Below, piece after piece: positions 33,081 to 46,800 of a stretch of 64,000 nt of DNA. The number at the start of each line of letters is the position of its first letter. Positions within the stretch are counted from its first letter, which is position 1. The stretch covers positions 372,001 through 436,000 of the forward strand of contig PUQB01000179.1 of NCBI GenBank assembly GCA_003024785.1, written 5' to 3'. The notes beneath the pieces were generated by a model that made no database searches, was not told the origin of the DNA, and saw only the letters and a program-made list of their open reading frames with translations. Position numbers and translations under genes: made by a program. The DNA comes from Selaginella tamariscina (taxonomy: Eukaryota; Streptophyta; Lycopodiopsida; Selaginellales; Selaginellaceae).

Positions 33081-33483
33081 TCCATCCCAATGCGTAGAGC
33101 TCCCTCCCTCTTCTCGCTGGATTCAGTAGCAAGTCTGGAGCAAGCGCTGATCACTGCGACATGAGTCCAATCGTCCGGTTGAGTGGTGGTATCAGCTCTC
33201 AGGGCAGAGTAGTACTCTAGAGCAAGTTCAGCTTGCTCGTTCGAGCCGCAGCCCTGGATGATCGCGTTGTAGGACACAGAATCCTGGGTTCCCATGGAGT
33301 CAAAAATCTTGCGAGCCTCCTCAAGCTCACCACACTTGCAGTACATAAATTATCAATCAATCCATTCAATAGGTAGATGTTACTTTTGTGCTCATCACTC
33401 TTGAGCACAGCTTCATGGGCTTGTTTTCCCAAAGAAAGGCATCTGCTCTCAGTTGAGTCTTTAATCAACCTCCCTAAACTCAC
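33081..33483 (-). pseudogene. PPR gene, N-terminal part (arm B copy)
   Basis: The start SLGRLIKDSTESRCLSLGKQ and the first module (MYCKCGELEEARKIFDSMGT, SVSYNAIIQGCGSNEQAELA) are followed by RIGMD, then the chimeric LTR element. The TSD TCCAT (33081-33085) joins this to the module at 26785. A frameshift near LIDN/MYCKCG (about 33348) breaks the frame here. Before the insertion this copy had five modules in a row. Confidence 0.88.
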
Positions 33484-33544
33484 CGGGTTATCACCAGCTA
33501 CAGGTGGGTATGTGGAGACTTGTAGCGGGCCATGGTGGCCTTAC

Positions 33545-33714
33545 CTACAGCTGGGTCAGCGAGCAAATCGAGTTTTGCAGAGAATCAGGTCGGTGTTTTC
33601 CTGTCGGTGATCCACAGGCTCTCTCCAATAGAAACATGTTTGAATTCTGAGTAGGACTCTGAGAAGAACATGTGTTTCTTCTTGAACCTATTGTCCCACC
33701 AGAAAGTGGGATCC
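33545..33714 (-). pseudogene. OSB-like PDF-motif exon (arm B copy)
   Basis: Reads DPTFWWDNRFKKKHMFFSES, FKHVSIGESLWITDRKTPT between an acceptor-like TTTTTTAG and the donor CTGTAG/GTAAGG. It keeps the Arg in WWDNR that arm A has changed to Lys, but a shift separates the end (TWVSAKL) from this frame at about 33590. See the arm A copy for the family argument. Confidence 0.42.
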
Positions 33715-33848
33715 CTAAAAAAAAAATTCCACTTCTCTAGCATTTGTGTTGAGACAAACCCTAGCCGTTCGAGTCTGGTGATGTGGCAGTCACACGTCAG
33801 CAATGCCACGTCATGAGTGTTTGGATAAAATTTGTAAAAAGGAACGAT

Positions 33849-33943
33849 GGAGAAAAAACCAAAGGCGTACCCAAAACACAAAAGCCATAGTGAGAAGAAA
33901 CTATGGCTTTTGTGTTTTGGGTACTCCTTTGGCTCTTTCCTCC
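33849..33943. repeat. Imperfect 42-bp inverted repeat (hairpin), arm B
   Basis: 33849-33890 pairs with 33901-33943 (AAGCCATAG and CTATGGCTT at the loop) with a few mismatches, around a 10-bp loop. It is the arm B counterpart of the perfect hairpin at 9532-9627. Confidence 0.75.
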
Positions 33944-34602
33944 ATCATTTTAAAAGGAAGCAAGGAAGATGCGTTGTGACACTTTTATAAACAAACTTCT
34001 TTTCTTATATTAAGAGGTTTGAATGAAACTATATTCTAAATTTTCTTATCTCTAACAAATGAAACATGATAGTTTTGAAACAATATATTAAATGGTTCTA
34101 TAATTTTTATTTAAATACAAGACCATTCTCTATACAATTATTTTCTAGTCAAGTATGGTCATTCATTATAAAAAATAACTATAAAACTGTGAGACAAGAA
34201 ACTGGAAAATATAATTATATTTAGATACAACAATCTTACATTTATCAGTATTTATTTTTATGTTTATCCTTTCTCTCTTTCCACTTACAAACTCGTGTAA
34301 AAAATTCTGTCATGATACCAAAAATTTACGAATTTCTCATAGTTGTGAAATTTTTTCGTACCATGACTGCTTCTCGATGCCAAGGTATATATATTATGAT
34401 ATTGTGTGTGTGTATGTGTGATACCAAGGTATATATATATAGTGATATATTATTATATTATATGATATATATATATAAATACCAAGGTATAATAGATAGG
34501 TATCATGAGAAGCAGTTTGGTATATATTATATAATAGATAAAGCAGATATTTACAGTGAAGTGTTCCACGTTTATAACCCTGTCCATTGTAATTTGAAGT
34601 AC

Positions 34603-34780
34603 CTTGATGGTAAGCTCATGGTATAAGTGAATGAAGTCTTCAGCCCCAGGGGCCTCCACATTCCGCCCTAACATCTCCCTCACAACCGCTGATACGTTTT
34701 GTTGCTTCTCAATTTCCTCACATGCCAACATCCTCATTCCCTCTTCCACAAGGCCCCGCTCGCTCAAATTTTCTACGGCC
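34603..34780 (-). pseudogene. Isolated exon of an unrecognised gene (arm B copy)
   Basis: The open exon reads RAVENLSERGLVEEGMRMLA and onward to LYHELTIK between the same splice sites as in arm A. Amino-acid changes between arms are few (T/V, M/V, L/S), and the frame stays open in both. No partner exon is seen. Confidence 0.4.
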
Positions 34781-34984
34781 CTTGAAAATTGAAATGATGA
34801 ATAAGAAACAATTTAATGATAATTGAAGATTTGAACAATGTTAAATTTAAATGGAGTTTTAAGTTTCAAAATGACATTTGTATTCGATGAACAAATGCCA
34901 AATTAGTGTCACGCGTGCTAGCTTCATTTTCAATTTTCCTCTGAAAATCAGCTTTCACATGATAGAAGTAAGCCAGCATGGAGT

Positions 34985-35200
34985 GTGATGAACTTCCTTG
35001 CTTTCAAGCTCGACTTCCTCACCGCCATCAAAGCAATGGAGTTTCGGTCACCAGCTTTAGCGCTTTTGATTGTCGCTGATCATTCTACATCATCAAAGTG
35101 CTTTGTGCATCTCACCTTTGGAGTCAATTCAAGAAGGTTCTTACTGATTGTTTGTGGAAGCAGGTGGGAGGGATTCTATCACGTTACTCTACATAAGTGA
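34985..35200 (+). other. Open frame conserved between arms (arm B copy)
   Basis: Counterpart of 8158-8373, starting MMNFLAFKLDFLTAIKAMEF, with one residue different (D for G). No family recognised; it may be incidental. Confidence 0.15.
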
Positions 35201-35620
35201 TTTTTGGAGAACGAGGAGAAGATGCACTCAGAAGAAAAAATAAAGCCCGGAAGTTGAGCATTGGGAGACAGGAGGGAGAAGCTCCGGCAGTCCTGCATGA
35301 TTGCAATGCCTTGTAGAACGAATAAATGTTGCATAGAATTGCAAAAACAAGTCGCTGGTATTGAGACCCTCTCCTCGAGAGATTCTTGGGGGAGCTTCTA
35401 TAGCCCCTCCAGTCATCTAGAGCACCAGAAACAAGAGTTCATCAGGTTCATCACTTGTTTACGTGCATTTAAATGAAGCTTCAAGAAATGGATGGAAATT
35501 TTATACTATGGCTAATAAATAAATGAATTGTAAATATAAAAAGTATATTCTAAAAAAGGTGAATCAGATAGTGATATGTCACAGGAGTCGGACCACGCTT
35601 CCCATGCTTGCGCTCCGCGA

Positions 35621-35628
35621 TATAAAAG
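35621..35628 (+). promoter_or_regulatory. TATA box of the small secreted-peptide ORF (arm B)
   Basis: TATAAAAG sits 35 bp upstream of the ATG at 35663, at the same distance as in arm A. Confidence 0.35.
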
Positions 35629-35662
35629 CTTTGCCAAAGGGAACTTCTAAGGGGCCAAAGAG

Positions 35663-35809
35663 ATGGAGAAGGCTCCCCTGTTTCTCTTGCTGTTTGTATC
35701 TTTCTTGATCTACAATGCTTGTGCGCTCCGGGATGATGAATCTCAGGGTGAATCCGGCATAGATGCTAGTAAATTGCCTGCTATTGACACTTTGCAAGCT
35801 CTTGCTTAA
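35663..35809 (+). CDS. Putative small secreted peptide, 48 aa (arm B copy)
   Basis: The frame MEKAPLFLLLFVSFLIYNAC-ALRDDESQGESG ends at LQALA because CAA became TAA, six codons before the arm A end. The hydrophobic signal-peptide core is unchanged. A TATA box lies at 35621-35628. Whether the peptide is made is unknown; no known family was recognised. Confidence 0.4.
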   Translation: MEKAPLFLLLFVSFLIYNACALRDDESQGESGIDASKLPAIDTLQALA

Positions 35810-36022
35810 TCATCTAGCATGAAGTAACTCTCAGTGCTAACCGGGTAGCAATCCTTGCACAACGAAGGTCAAGTTTTGCACCGCTTGCAGTTGTTCTCTC
35901 ATTCCAAGCTGTAGTTGCACCAACCCCCTGGCCAGCTGCTCGCCAAAATCAAGTTGCTGCTCTGATGCCGATTGAACCGATGGAGGCAGGTTTCGCGACT
36001 CGTCGAACTCGTCGAGGGGAGA

Positions 36023-36088
36023 TGAATCACCTCATAATATATATCTAATAGCATCGTATTGCCACTGGTTACCGGATCTTACCAAAAA
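36023..36088 (+). repeat. Truncated 5S-like LTR start
   Basis: TGAATCACCTCATAATATAT leads into the first third of a 5S rRNA-like sequence (GGTTACCGGATCTTACC), then breaks off into gypsy gag at about 36089. Reads in the same direction as the gag. Confidence 0.6.
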
Positions 36089-37460
36089 AAGGTTTAGTAA
36101 ATTAGAAGCAGAGAATCAATGGTTGACTATCGAAAATCAAGCCTTGGTCAACGAACATGCCCAGATGAACGAAGCCATCCAGAAGCTCCAAGGTGAGCTG
36201 ACTGATGCCAAGGCTGCTTCTGGGAAGCATTCAGAACCAAAGATTAGCCTCCCTGCAAAGTTCAACGGGACCAGGACACTTTTTCAGGGTTTCATGAACC
36301 AAATCCACTTGGTCCTTCAGATGCACCCGTACCGATACCCACCGAAACTGCACGAGTTGGTCTGATCGGCACTCTTCTCACCGGTAAAGCTCTCACTTGG
36401 TTTGCTCCCCTCGTGGAGAACACCTCCCATCTACTTCACAACTTCAATGAATTTGTGAAAGAGTTTCAAACATGCTTTGGAGATACCGACAGCGAGCGTA
36501 CGGCCATCACCAAGATCCGCCATTTGACAAAAGGTAACCGCCCTACCTCGACCTATGCTATTGAATTCAGCTTGCTCGCGTGCGACGTCCATTCGGCGAA
36601 ATCGCGCCATAATGACGTCAAAGACCTCCTACTACATTTTGATGAGGAGCCAAAGTCCCTTGCTGAAGCAAGCTGAGCTGTTTGTTGCGACAACCATTTG
36701 TTTGAGTGACGTACTAAACATCATCTAATCACCATGCAACTACGCCTCCGTAGTTGCCATGCTGAATGGCACCCTAGCCCCGGGCTTTACACAAGTGCCA
36801 GCCCCAGCTCTTGAAACTCCTGCCGACATCCCGACTCCCATAGAGATCGATACCACACGACGCCGAGTGCCATTGTCAGAAGCTGAGAAAATGCGACGTC
36901 GGGCCAACCGCTTGTGCCTGTATTGTGGTGGTCCAGGTCATATCACCATCAGCTGCCCAGTGAAACCCCAAGACGTCAGGTTGCTCACGTCCAGATCACA
37001 AATGCTACTCCTGTGACTCCACAAGGCCTTAGCCACCCACCTTGCTGCCATCAAGATGCCGTGCCCACCAAGAACAGCGTTAACATCCTGAGCCAAGTCA
37101 AAGATGCGGAAAACAAGTAAGTCCAGCCAAAGTTGGGACCGTTTGGTTAGACCATCCACAAGTTCCGGTTCCATTCCTTCAGGCCGAGTAAGTAGAGCAT
37201 TGCTAACGCAGATAGAGATCCAGGTCTCCGAGTCATCTCGAGTTTCAGCACCAACGCTCTTGGACTCAGGAGCCAACTCTTGCTTCATGGACCACGCCTT
37301 TGCCGAGAAACATCATCTTCCATTGTCCAAGCTCCCCTCTAGTTGCAGTTATTGATGGACGACCAGTTGCCTCTGGAGATGTCACCTTAGAAACTGATTT
37401 AATGACCGTCATTCTTGGTGAGTTTTCTTGCAACATGGCTTTCAACATTATCAACTCCAT
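36089..37460 (+). mobile_element. Truncated Ty3/gypsy gag-protease copy
   Basis: gag runs from a coiled-coil start (MNEAIQKLQGELTDAKAASG) through ISLPAKFNGTRTLFQGFMNQ, LTGKALTWFAPLVE and the zinc knuckle CLYCGGPGHITISC (CX2CX4HX4C, 36910-36960), then a protease with LLDSGANSCFMDHAFAEKHH (37250-37320). It stops before reverse transcriptase at about 37460. Frame breaks at about 36366, 36676 and 36990. The same family occupies the spacer at 21241-23580, in the opposite orientation. Confidence 0.9.
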
Positions 37461-37656
37461 TCTTCACAGTAACAGATTCACATCGTTCTTAATATTTGTA
37501 TAAGTTAAAGTGTTTGTGTTGCTTATAATGTATTACAAATCCGTATCAATCTTGTTGACGAGCAGATGCCATGACACAGCAGAAGCTCCTCCACCATGGC
37601 CTTTTCTTCTCCTGCATTAATATTCGTATAAATATTATTTGACTAATTAACTGACA
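37461..37656. other. Short intergenic stretch
   Basis: Begins with TTCTTCACAGTAACAGATTC, a word also found at the truncated end of the spacer gypsy copy. The rest is the 3' flank of the ARB2-like gene. No gene was seen. Confidence 0.4.
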
Positions 37657-39091
37657 CTAAACCTTGACAACAGTTGTATCGCAAGTTGGCTTTAGCTGCA
37701 ACATGCTTTCAATATAGTCACAGATGGACTCAAAGGCTGCTGCTGTAGTCTCTTCATGGGTTAAGGTGCCTGCTGATACTTCCATACAATTATATGTAAC
37801 CTTGTGTTTGTTATTAGCTCGCATATCAAAAAACGACCTGTCTGGAGCCGGATTGGAGAGATTTGTGGCCAGAGGCTGATTGCTAGCTATCCAGTGTACA
37901 CAGCGATGCACAATGAAACGCTGAGCTTTCAGAGGCAGCTCCTATATACAACCTGATAAGTTTAACGTATTCAAATGCCAACTACTTACTTCGATATCAT
38001 CTGAACTATGAATTGAATCCGTGAATGCTACACATATCAGTTTCTGGAGCAGCTCTTCGCCTACAAGAAATATATGGGTATCCCAACCCAGATATAAGAA
38101 TGAATCAAAAAGCCAAACCTTGCTTAAGAAGACGGCATGCATTCCAACCACCATGGGAATGAGCAACAATGGCGATTTCTGGACTTAGGTAGCTTCTCAC
38201 AAATGGTTTTCCAAGCATACGCCACATGAGCATCGGCACTCTCATTGAACGGGATCTCTTTCGCCTCACTCTATGAACATGATCAACAGTTATAACACAT
38301 AACATGGTCTTGACTAACCTGTTCCGTCGTGCGGTTCGGATTGAGAACCAGGACAGCCACGTTGTACTTTTTCGCCCAATCTAATCACGTTGTTAACACA
38401 CGCACGCACGCACGCAACATACCTAGGAAGGGCAAGACGCTCCCTCTATCCAGAGAATCCTGTTCAGAGAGAGAATATAAGACAACCATTCATTATGGAA
38501 GCCACAAGAGATACGTACATTGATACAGCACTTCCTTGACCACTGGCCCGGACTGCACGATTATGTTAGATAGCATTCATTCTGAACACTGAATACTCAC
38601 GGAACGTCGCCAGTGCCACATAGAAGAACAAGTAGATGTGTTGCCTCCATAGAGTTAGCCGATAAGAATACAGGACACTTGGGTTCGTTTTTTTGGTCTG
38701 TAACATATGAATTATATGTATCATGAATAAAAGTTAGAACTTACTGGCGGTGGATTATTGAAAGAAGTGTTTAAATCTTCTTCCAGTGGCAGTTCTAGCC
38801 TATGCATCATATATTCCTGTGAAAAAACTCGTTAAAGAAGAACCCTCTCTCTCTTCTCACATGGGAACACACAAATTAAGTACCGTTTCCATGATGGCCT
38901 GTATGTACCCCATCAGTGCCCTTGTTATCTTCACATAGTGGTCCTGGTTGATATAGTTGAACTTGGCCCCTGTAATTTGCTAACGCTAGAACACAAAAGC
39001 TTAATAACACCATACCTGTTTCCACATCCACCATACAACGATCTTTCATAGTGTAACCAAGCTCTCTTAGCTGCTTGAGTGAGCTTTCCAT
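37657..39091 (-). CDS. ARB2/FAM172-like protein
   Basis: Nine exons with introns of about 50-75 nt: 38 codons-class pieces at 39016-39091, 38884-38969, 38745-38817, 38601-38697, 38515-38552, 38319-38380, 38119-38270, 37990-38060 and 37657-37941. The protein starts MESSLKQLRELGYTMKDRCM. It carries the alpha/beta-hydrolase-like Arb2 fold: LLVLLCGTGDV, VLVLNPN, IAIVAHSHGGWNACRLL (nucleophile elbow with His-Ser-His-Gly-Gly), ICVAFTDSIHS and MEVSAGTLTHEETTAAAFES. FAM172A/ARB2A homologues act in nuclear silencing and splicing in animals and yeast; the plant role is not known. A 1-nt frameshift seems to lie near 38190, between the WKTICEKL and SPEIAIV segments. Confidence 0.78.
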
Positions 39092-39126
39092 TGCTGTCCT
39101 ACTGTTTAGGTTTTTGTTAGGGTTTC
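39092..39126. promoter_or_regulatory. 35-bp gap between divergent start codons
   Basis: The start codons of the ARB2-like gene (minus) and EMC10 (plus) are only 35 bp apart. Any promoter elements must be shared or lie inside the neighbouring coding sequence. The gap holds TTAGGGTTT, a telobox-like word common near promoters of plant housekeeping genes. If EMC10 starts at the second ATG (39148) the gap is 56 bp. Confidence 0.6.
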
Positions 39127-40425
39127 ATGTTCCTGTCCAATTTAGGGATGAGGAGCGTGCTGTTGCTGCTTGCCGTGCTGCTGTATTTGGTATGGGGCAA
39201 TGGCGCGTTCCAATCAGACGAGCTTGAAGATGAAGAGTGGGGTTTGATCTCGCCGCCCAAACGCCCTCCCCCTGTGAGCGTTGAAGTTCCCTCTTCCGTG
39301 GACTCGAACAAGTTAGAATTCTCACTTGAGCATGCATTTGGGAACTCTGAGTTCGCTCCTGCTGGGGTCTTCACAGCTCGTTTGCGCCCATCTTCCCGTG
39401 GTGGTCAGGTTTGTGTCCTATTTTTGATGTGTATGTATGCATAACATAATTGTGCATTCATAGGCTCTTGTCAAGCTTCGACTTACAAGGATCCCATTCT
39501 CTGAGGAAGATAAAATGGCGTTTGAGGTATGTATGTGGTAAATGAATACAAAATGACGGGTTCATTTCCTTACAGGAGTTGTTGAAGGAAGATGGATTTT
39601 ACACCGTGCGAGTGCCTGCCAGTCCTCTCACTCATGGACAAACTTTCGTGGTCTCTTCCACCAAAGCTGTAAGTGTGTGTACGTTGTTTTTTGTACGATT
39701 GACTCGTCACAACCTTTCCTGAACTTACAGAGATGCTTAGCAGCTGCAGACTTCAATGAACGTATTGACTTCCACGTCCACATGGTACATTCAATACACA
39801 CAGAACATCAACATGACCTAAGCTTTTAATCTGTAGGATCAAGGGAATATAATCGCTTTAAGCTACTACGCGGGTGCTGAATGTGCATATCCTAGGGTGC
39901 TTAAGAAAGTAAGCACGCTACACACGCATACATGTCATTCTAAAAGCTTTTCTGCAGCCTTCTAAATGGTCGTTTGACACACATATTGTTTCCAAGCGTG
40001 CCGAACAAGCATCAAGGTAGCAACGTGTGTGACATGTATATGTAATTACACACGGACATACTACACACACGCGTGTGTGTGTGTTACGGGTGTGTGACTC
40101 ACATATAGATATTTATCTTATGTTTATGGCAGACCCCTTATTCTGAATGATTTGGAGCTTGGTTCAGGCGAGACACCCGGTGATGAGGCTGTTACAATAA
40201 CGAAGCCAGTTGAGAAATCATTTTGGGCAAAATATGTAAGTTTTTACACTATCTCTGTCTCTCTGAGCTTCATGCCTGTGCTTCTTACAGTGGATGTACA
40301 TTGTACCCTTGGGGATTATTGTCATGAATGCCGTCACACAGATGGCAAATATGCAAGATGAACAAGGCCAAAGTGCAGGGCAACAACCCGGGCCTGCTGC
40401 ACGAGCCGCTGTTCGCCGACGGTGA
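39127..40425 (+). CDS. EMC10: ER membrane protein complex subunit 10
   Basis: Eight exons: 39127-39408, 39464-39526, 39576-39668, 39731-39784, 39837-39908, 39958-40016, 40133-40235 and 40291-40425, all with GT-AG introns. The protein has a signal peptide (MRSVLLLLAVLLYLVWGNGA), a luminal beta-rich domain (FQSDELEDEEWGL ... RIPFSEEDKMAF ... FYTVRVPASPLTHGQTF ... NIIALSYYAGAECAYPR) and one C-terminal membrane helix (YIVPLGIIVMNAVTQM). This is the plan of EMC10, a luminal subunit of the ER membrane protein complex, which inserts tail-anchored and multipass membrane proteins. All exons join in frame, so it looks intact. A downstream ATG at 39148 is an alternative start. Confidence 0.88.
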
Positions 40426-40920
40426 TGGCAGATAAGATTTTTCATGTTACACTAGCAGATTATATATGAAATGTCTTAACTAAAGATCCTCATATGAACA
40501 ATGCATTTCCTTTCACATAGATATCCAAATCATACCTGTTTATAAGTGATGTTAAGATTATGTAACATTCGCTTTTAAGCTAAGATTAAGTCATTTAGAT
40601 TTAAGCTACAATATACTTATAAAGGAGCCATGGGTCCTTGGACTCGGAGTCTGTGGGCAACCAAGGATGTGCATGATACGATTGCAATTAGTTCAACAAA
40701 GTAGATTAAATTAAATTCTGTGGATGTGTATATATTGTCCCTCGAGTCGATATATATATATGTGTATGTATGTATAACGAAGAAGCATCATTTGTTGAAT
40801 TCTACAGAGAGAGTCCTGCTTTGCTACTCGGTTAGTACGGAACTGCCACTTGGCATGTTTACTAACAAGTAACTCGACAGACCGTTTAGTTAAAAACAAA
40901 GTGTAATGAGTCGTAATTAG
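40426..40920. other. Intergenic region between converging genes
   Basis: 3' flank of EMC10 and of the MTI-MTK gene, which end tail to tail. AT-rich with a short TA/TG microsatellite (40749-40772). No gene was seen. Confidence 0.6.
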
Positions 40921-44519
<3,599 letters not shown>

Positions 44520-44679
44520 CGAGGGTTTTCCTTATCTGTTAAGGGCTTTAAGGGCCCCCGTTAATAATTGTGTCTATATACATTGCACCGCATACATCCA
44601 CTTTGGACAGCTCTGATATAGATAACTGAAATTATACGGAAAGAAACTTGTACGGATTTAGGGGAAGCCCTAAAACTGG

Positions 44680-45242
44680 CTATACACGGCGCTTCTTTGG
44701 GGGCCTGCAACCATTGAAAGGAATGGCAGTGACATCGCGAATCTTGAGAACGGTGAGGCCGCCCTGCTTAAACCCGCGAAGCAGATACTTGCGTTTCCCC
44801 ACACCAAACCCGCCCTTGATCCGGACTTCGACAGCCTTCATACCTAGCTGAGCAGCGCTCCTGGCCGCCTGCTCGGCCACTGCATTGGCCGCAAACTTCG
44901 AATCCCGCCGCGAGCTTGTGAATCCGCACATCCCCGCAGATGCCTGGGCCTTGCAATTGCCGACGAAATCCGTGATTGTTACGAATACATTCCCGTGCGT
45001 GAAGCGAGAGTGTGCAATCCCTGTCTTCCTCACCTTACCGCTGTCTCCCCTGATCAAATAAAATCCGTCACACTCAACACTCCCTGTGCCGCAACACGAC
45101 TCTTACCACTTGATGCCGCTGTCTGCAGCGGCCTACACAAGATCACTCTGGCCGCCTGCAGCAAAGATCTCCTCGCCTGAAACATCTTTCCAACCAAAAC
45201 CCTAAACCCCTGTTTTGCCCTAATGTAAATCATTTCATGCAA
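44680..45242 (-). CDS. Mitochondrial ribosomal protein uS11, nuclear gene
   Basis: The frame 44680-45057 encodes GIAHSRFTHGNVFVTITDFV, AQASAGMCGFTSSRRDSKFA, AARSAAQLGMKAVEVRIKG, and the end FNGCRPPKKRRV, the signature of mitochondrial-type S11. It helps shape the platform of the small subunit, near the mRNA exit. Upstream, 45054-45242 in another frame starts MHEMIYIRAKQGFRVLVGKM and holds MFQARRSLLQAARVILCRPL, an Arg-rich, acid-free stretch like a mitochondrial presequence. The two must be joined by a small intron (candidate donor GTGGTAAGAG near 45103, acceptor TTTGATCAG near 45052), but no pairing I tried keeps phase exactly. The start is therefore unsure. Confidence 0.85.
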
Positions 45243-45304
45243 TTGTTTTTTACATTAAGAAATTAGATTCACAAGAGGTTGGTGCTTAATAGATTCATGT
45301 TTAA

Positions 45305-45367
<63 letters not shown>

Positions 45368-45666
45368 ATATATATTATATATATATATATGTCAGGTGGT
45401 AACGAGTTACAGTCTTTAAGAAGTAAAAATAGGTGGCAAGTATTTGTAAATTATTTTTGCAGAAATATTATGTTTAAGGTTTGTACTATGTAAAAGAAGG
45501 TTTTATTCTATTACATGTTGATGCTAAATTTATCAATACTATTTCTTTGGGTCGGCACAGATAATCTTGTTATGGTGAAAATATTAAACAAGTATAGATA
45601 TTTACACATTTATTACCATCTTTTAATATTGTATGAAAATTTATAATAAGCCTCATCTCTCTCTCT

Positions 45667-45701
<35 letters not shown>

Positions 45702-46800
45702 GTTTCACACCATTACTGACTCACAAGTCTAATGCATATATGCATTAAAAGAAATTAGGTTGTATTTCATCATTTAAAGTATTAATAAAAATACATATAA
45801 TATATATGAATTCTGTTTGGAAATAATTATTATATAAAAGTAGAGTATATTAAAAATAATTTACTTTCAAGCTAATATATAATTCAAATGACATGTGAAT
45901 TATAGTATATATTAAAAATATGAATAATATTAAAGGTTTCACATATTATCATTGAAAACTATATAATACATTATTTAATAAAATGTACTTTAAGATTTTC
46001 TTTTGGAAACATAGTTCTAAACACATTTTAATATAGTATATATATAGAGAGATTATTACTTTAATATATATTAATATAGATATTTATATTAGTTATAGCA
46101 TTAGTATGAAACATGGAGTGTAATTCAACTTGTTTATTAAGTATGAATGATGATGTATTCATTTTTGTATATTATGCCCATGGCCTATAGTGTACGTTTT
46201 CCCAAAACATATTATAAGTAATTTCATATCACACACACATCGTATGTTTGGTAACATAGGAGGAGACTTATAAACGCGTGGAGGAGGTTTATTTGAGCAG
46301 CTCTTTAATGACTTCAAGTTTATATATAAATAATATTAATAATGTCAGCAATATAAATTAACAATCATAATAAAGGATATACTTAAAATAGATCATATAC
46401 CATGTATTCTTATGTGTCACATTAAATAATCTAGGAGATGATGAGCGTTAACATCTAAGTATTAAACATGCTAATATTCTAGTTTAATTGATTATAAACA
46501 TCTTAAACATGCTAATAAAGGATTATATAATCGAAAGGACCTTACAGCCCTTAATAATCACCTTGTATTTAGGTCAGAAGCAGAGGAAAAATATTGGAGC
46601 CCTAGAAAGCCAGCTGTAGTCACTTTCATTATTTGTTGGAGTGGAGCAGCCACTCTAGGGCGCCGCAGCGGCGCGCGGTCCGCGGCACGTAGGAGGGGCG
46701 CCAACGCCACAAGCGCGCTCCTCGATCGATTCGCGAGCACCAGGTAATCACGATTGCGGATCTGATCTAGATCTACAACACTGCAAATCTTGCTGAATCC
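45243..46800. other. AT-rich intergenic region with microsatellites; auxilin promoter at the right
   Basis: Contains a long TA array (45301-45390) and a CT/CA array (45656-45698). The rest is very AT-rich without exons. The last 180 bp turn GC-rich (GCCGCAGCGGCGCGCGGTCC near 46661) and probably hold the 5' leader and core promoter of the auxilin-like gene. Confidence 0.6.

Larger units (their letters stand above)
24395..36088 (-). repeat. Arm B of the large inverted duplication
   Basis: This is the reverse-complement partner of arm A. It carries the chimeric LTR element (26786-33080), absent from arm A, two extra PPR modules, and a deletion of about 1.25 kb between PPR and strictosidine-synthase-like sequence. 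The outer end at about 36088 lies inside the 5S-like segment and passes straight into gypsy gag. Confidence 0.9.

Noticed and set aside
39117..39374. Minus-strand frames overlapping EMC10 exon 1
   Set aside because: They are shadows of a well-supported exon with signal peptide and proper splice sites.
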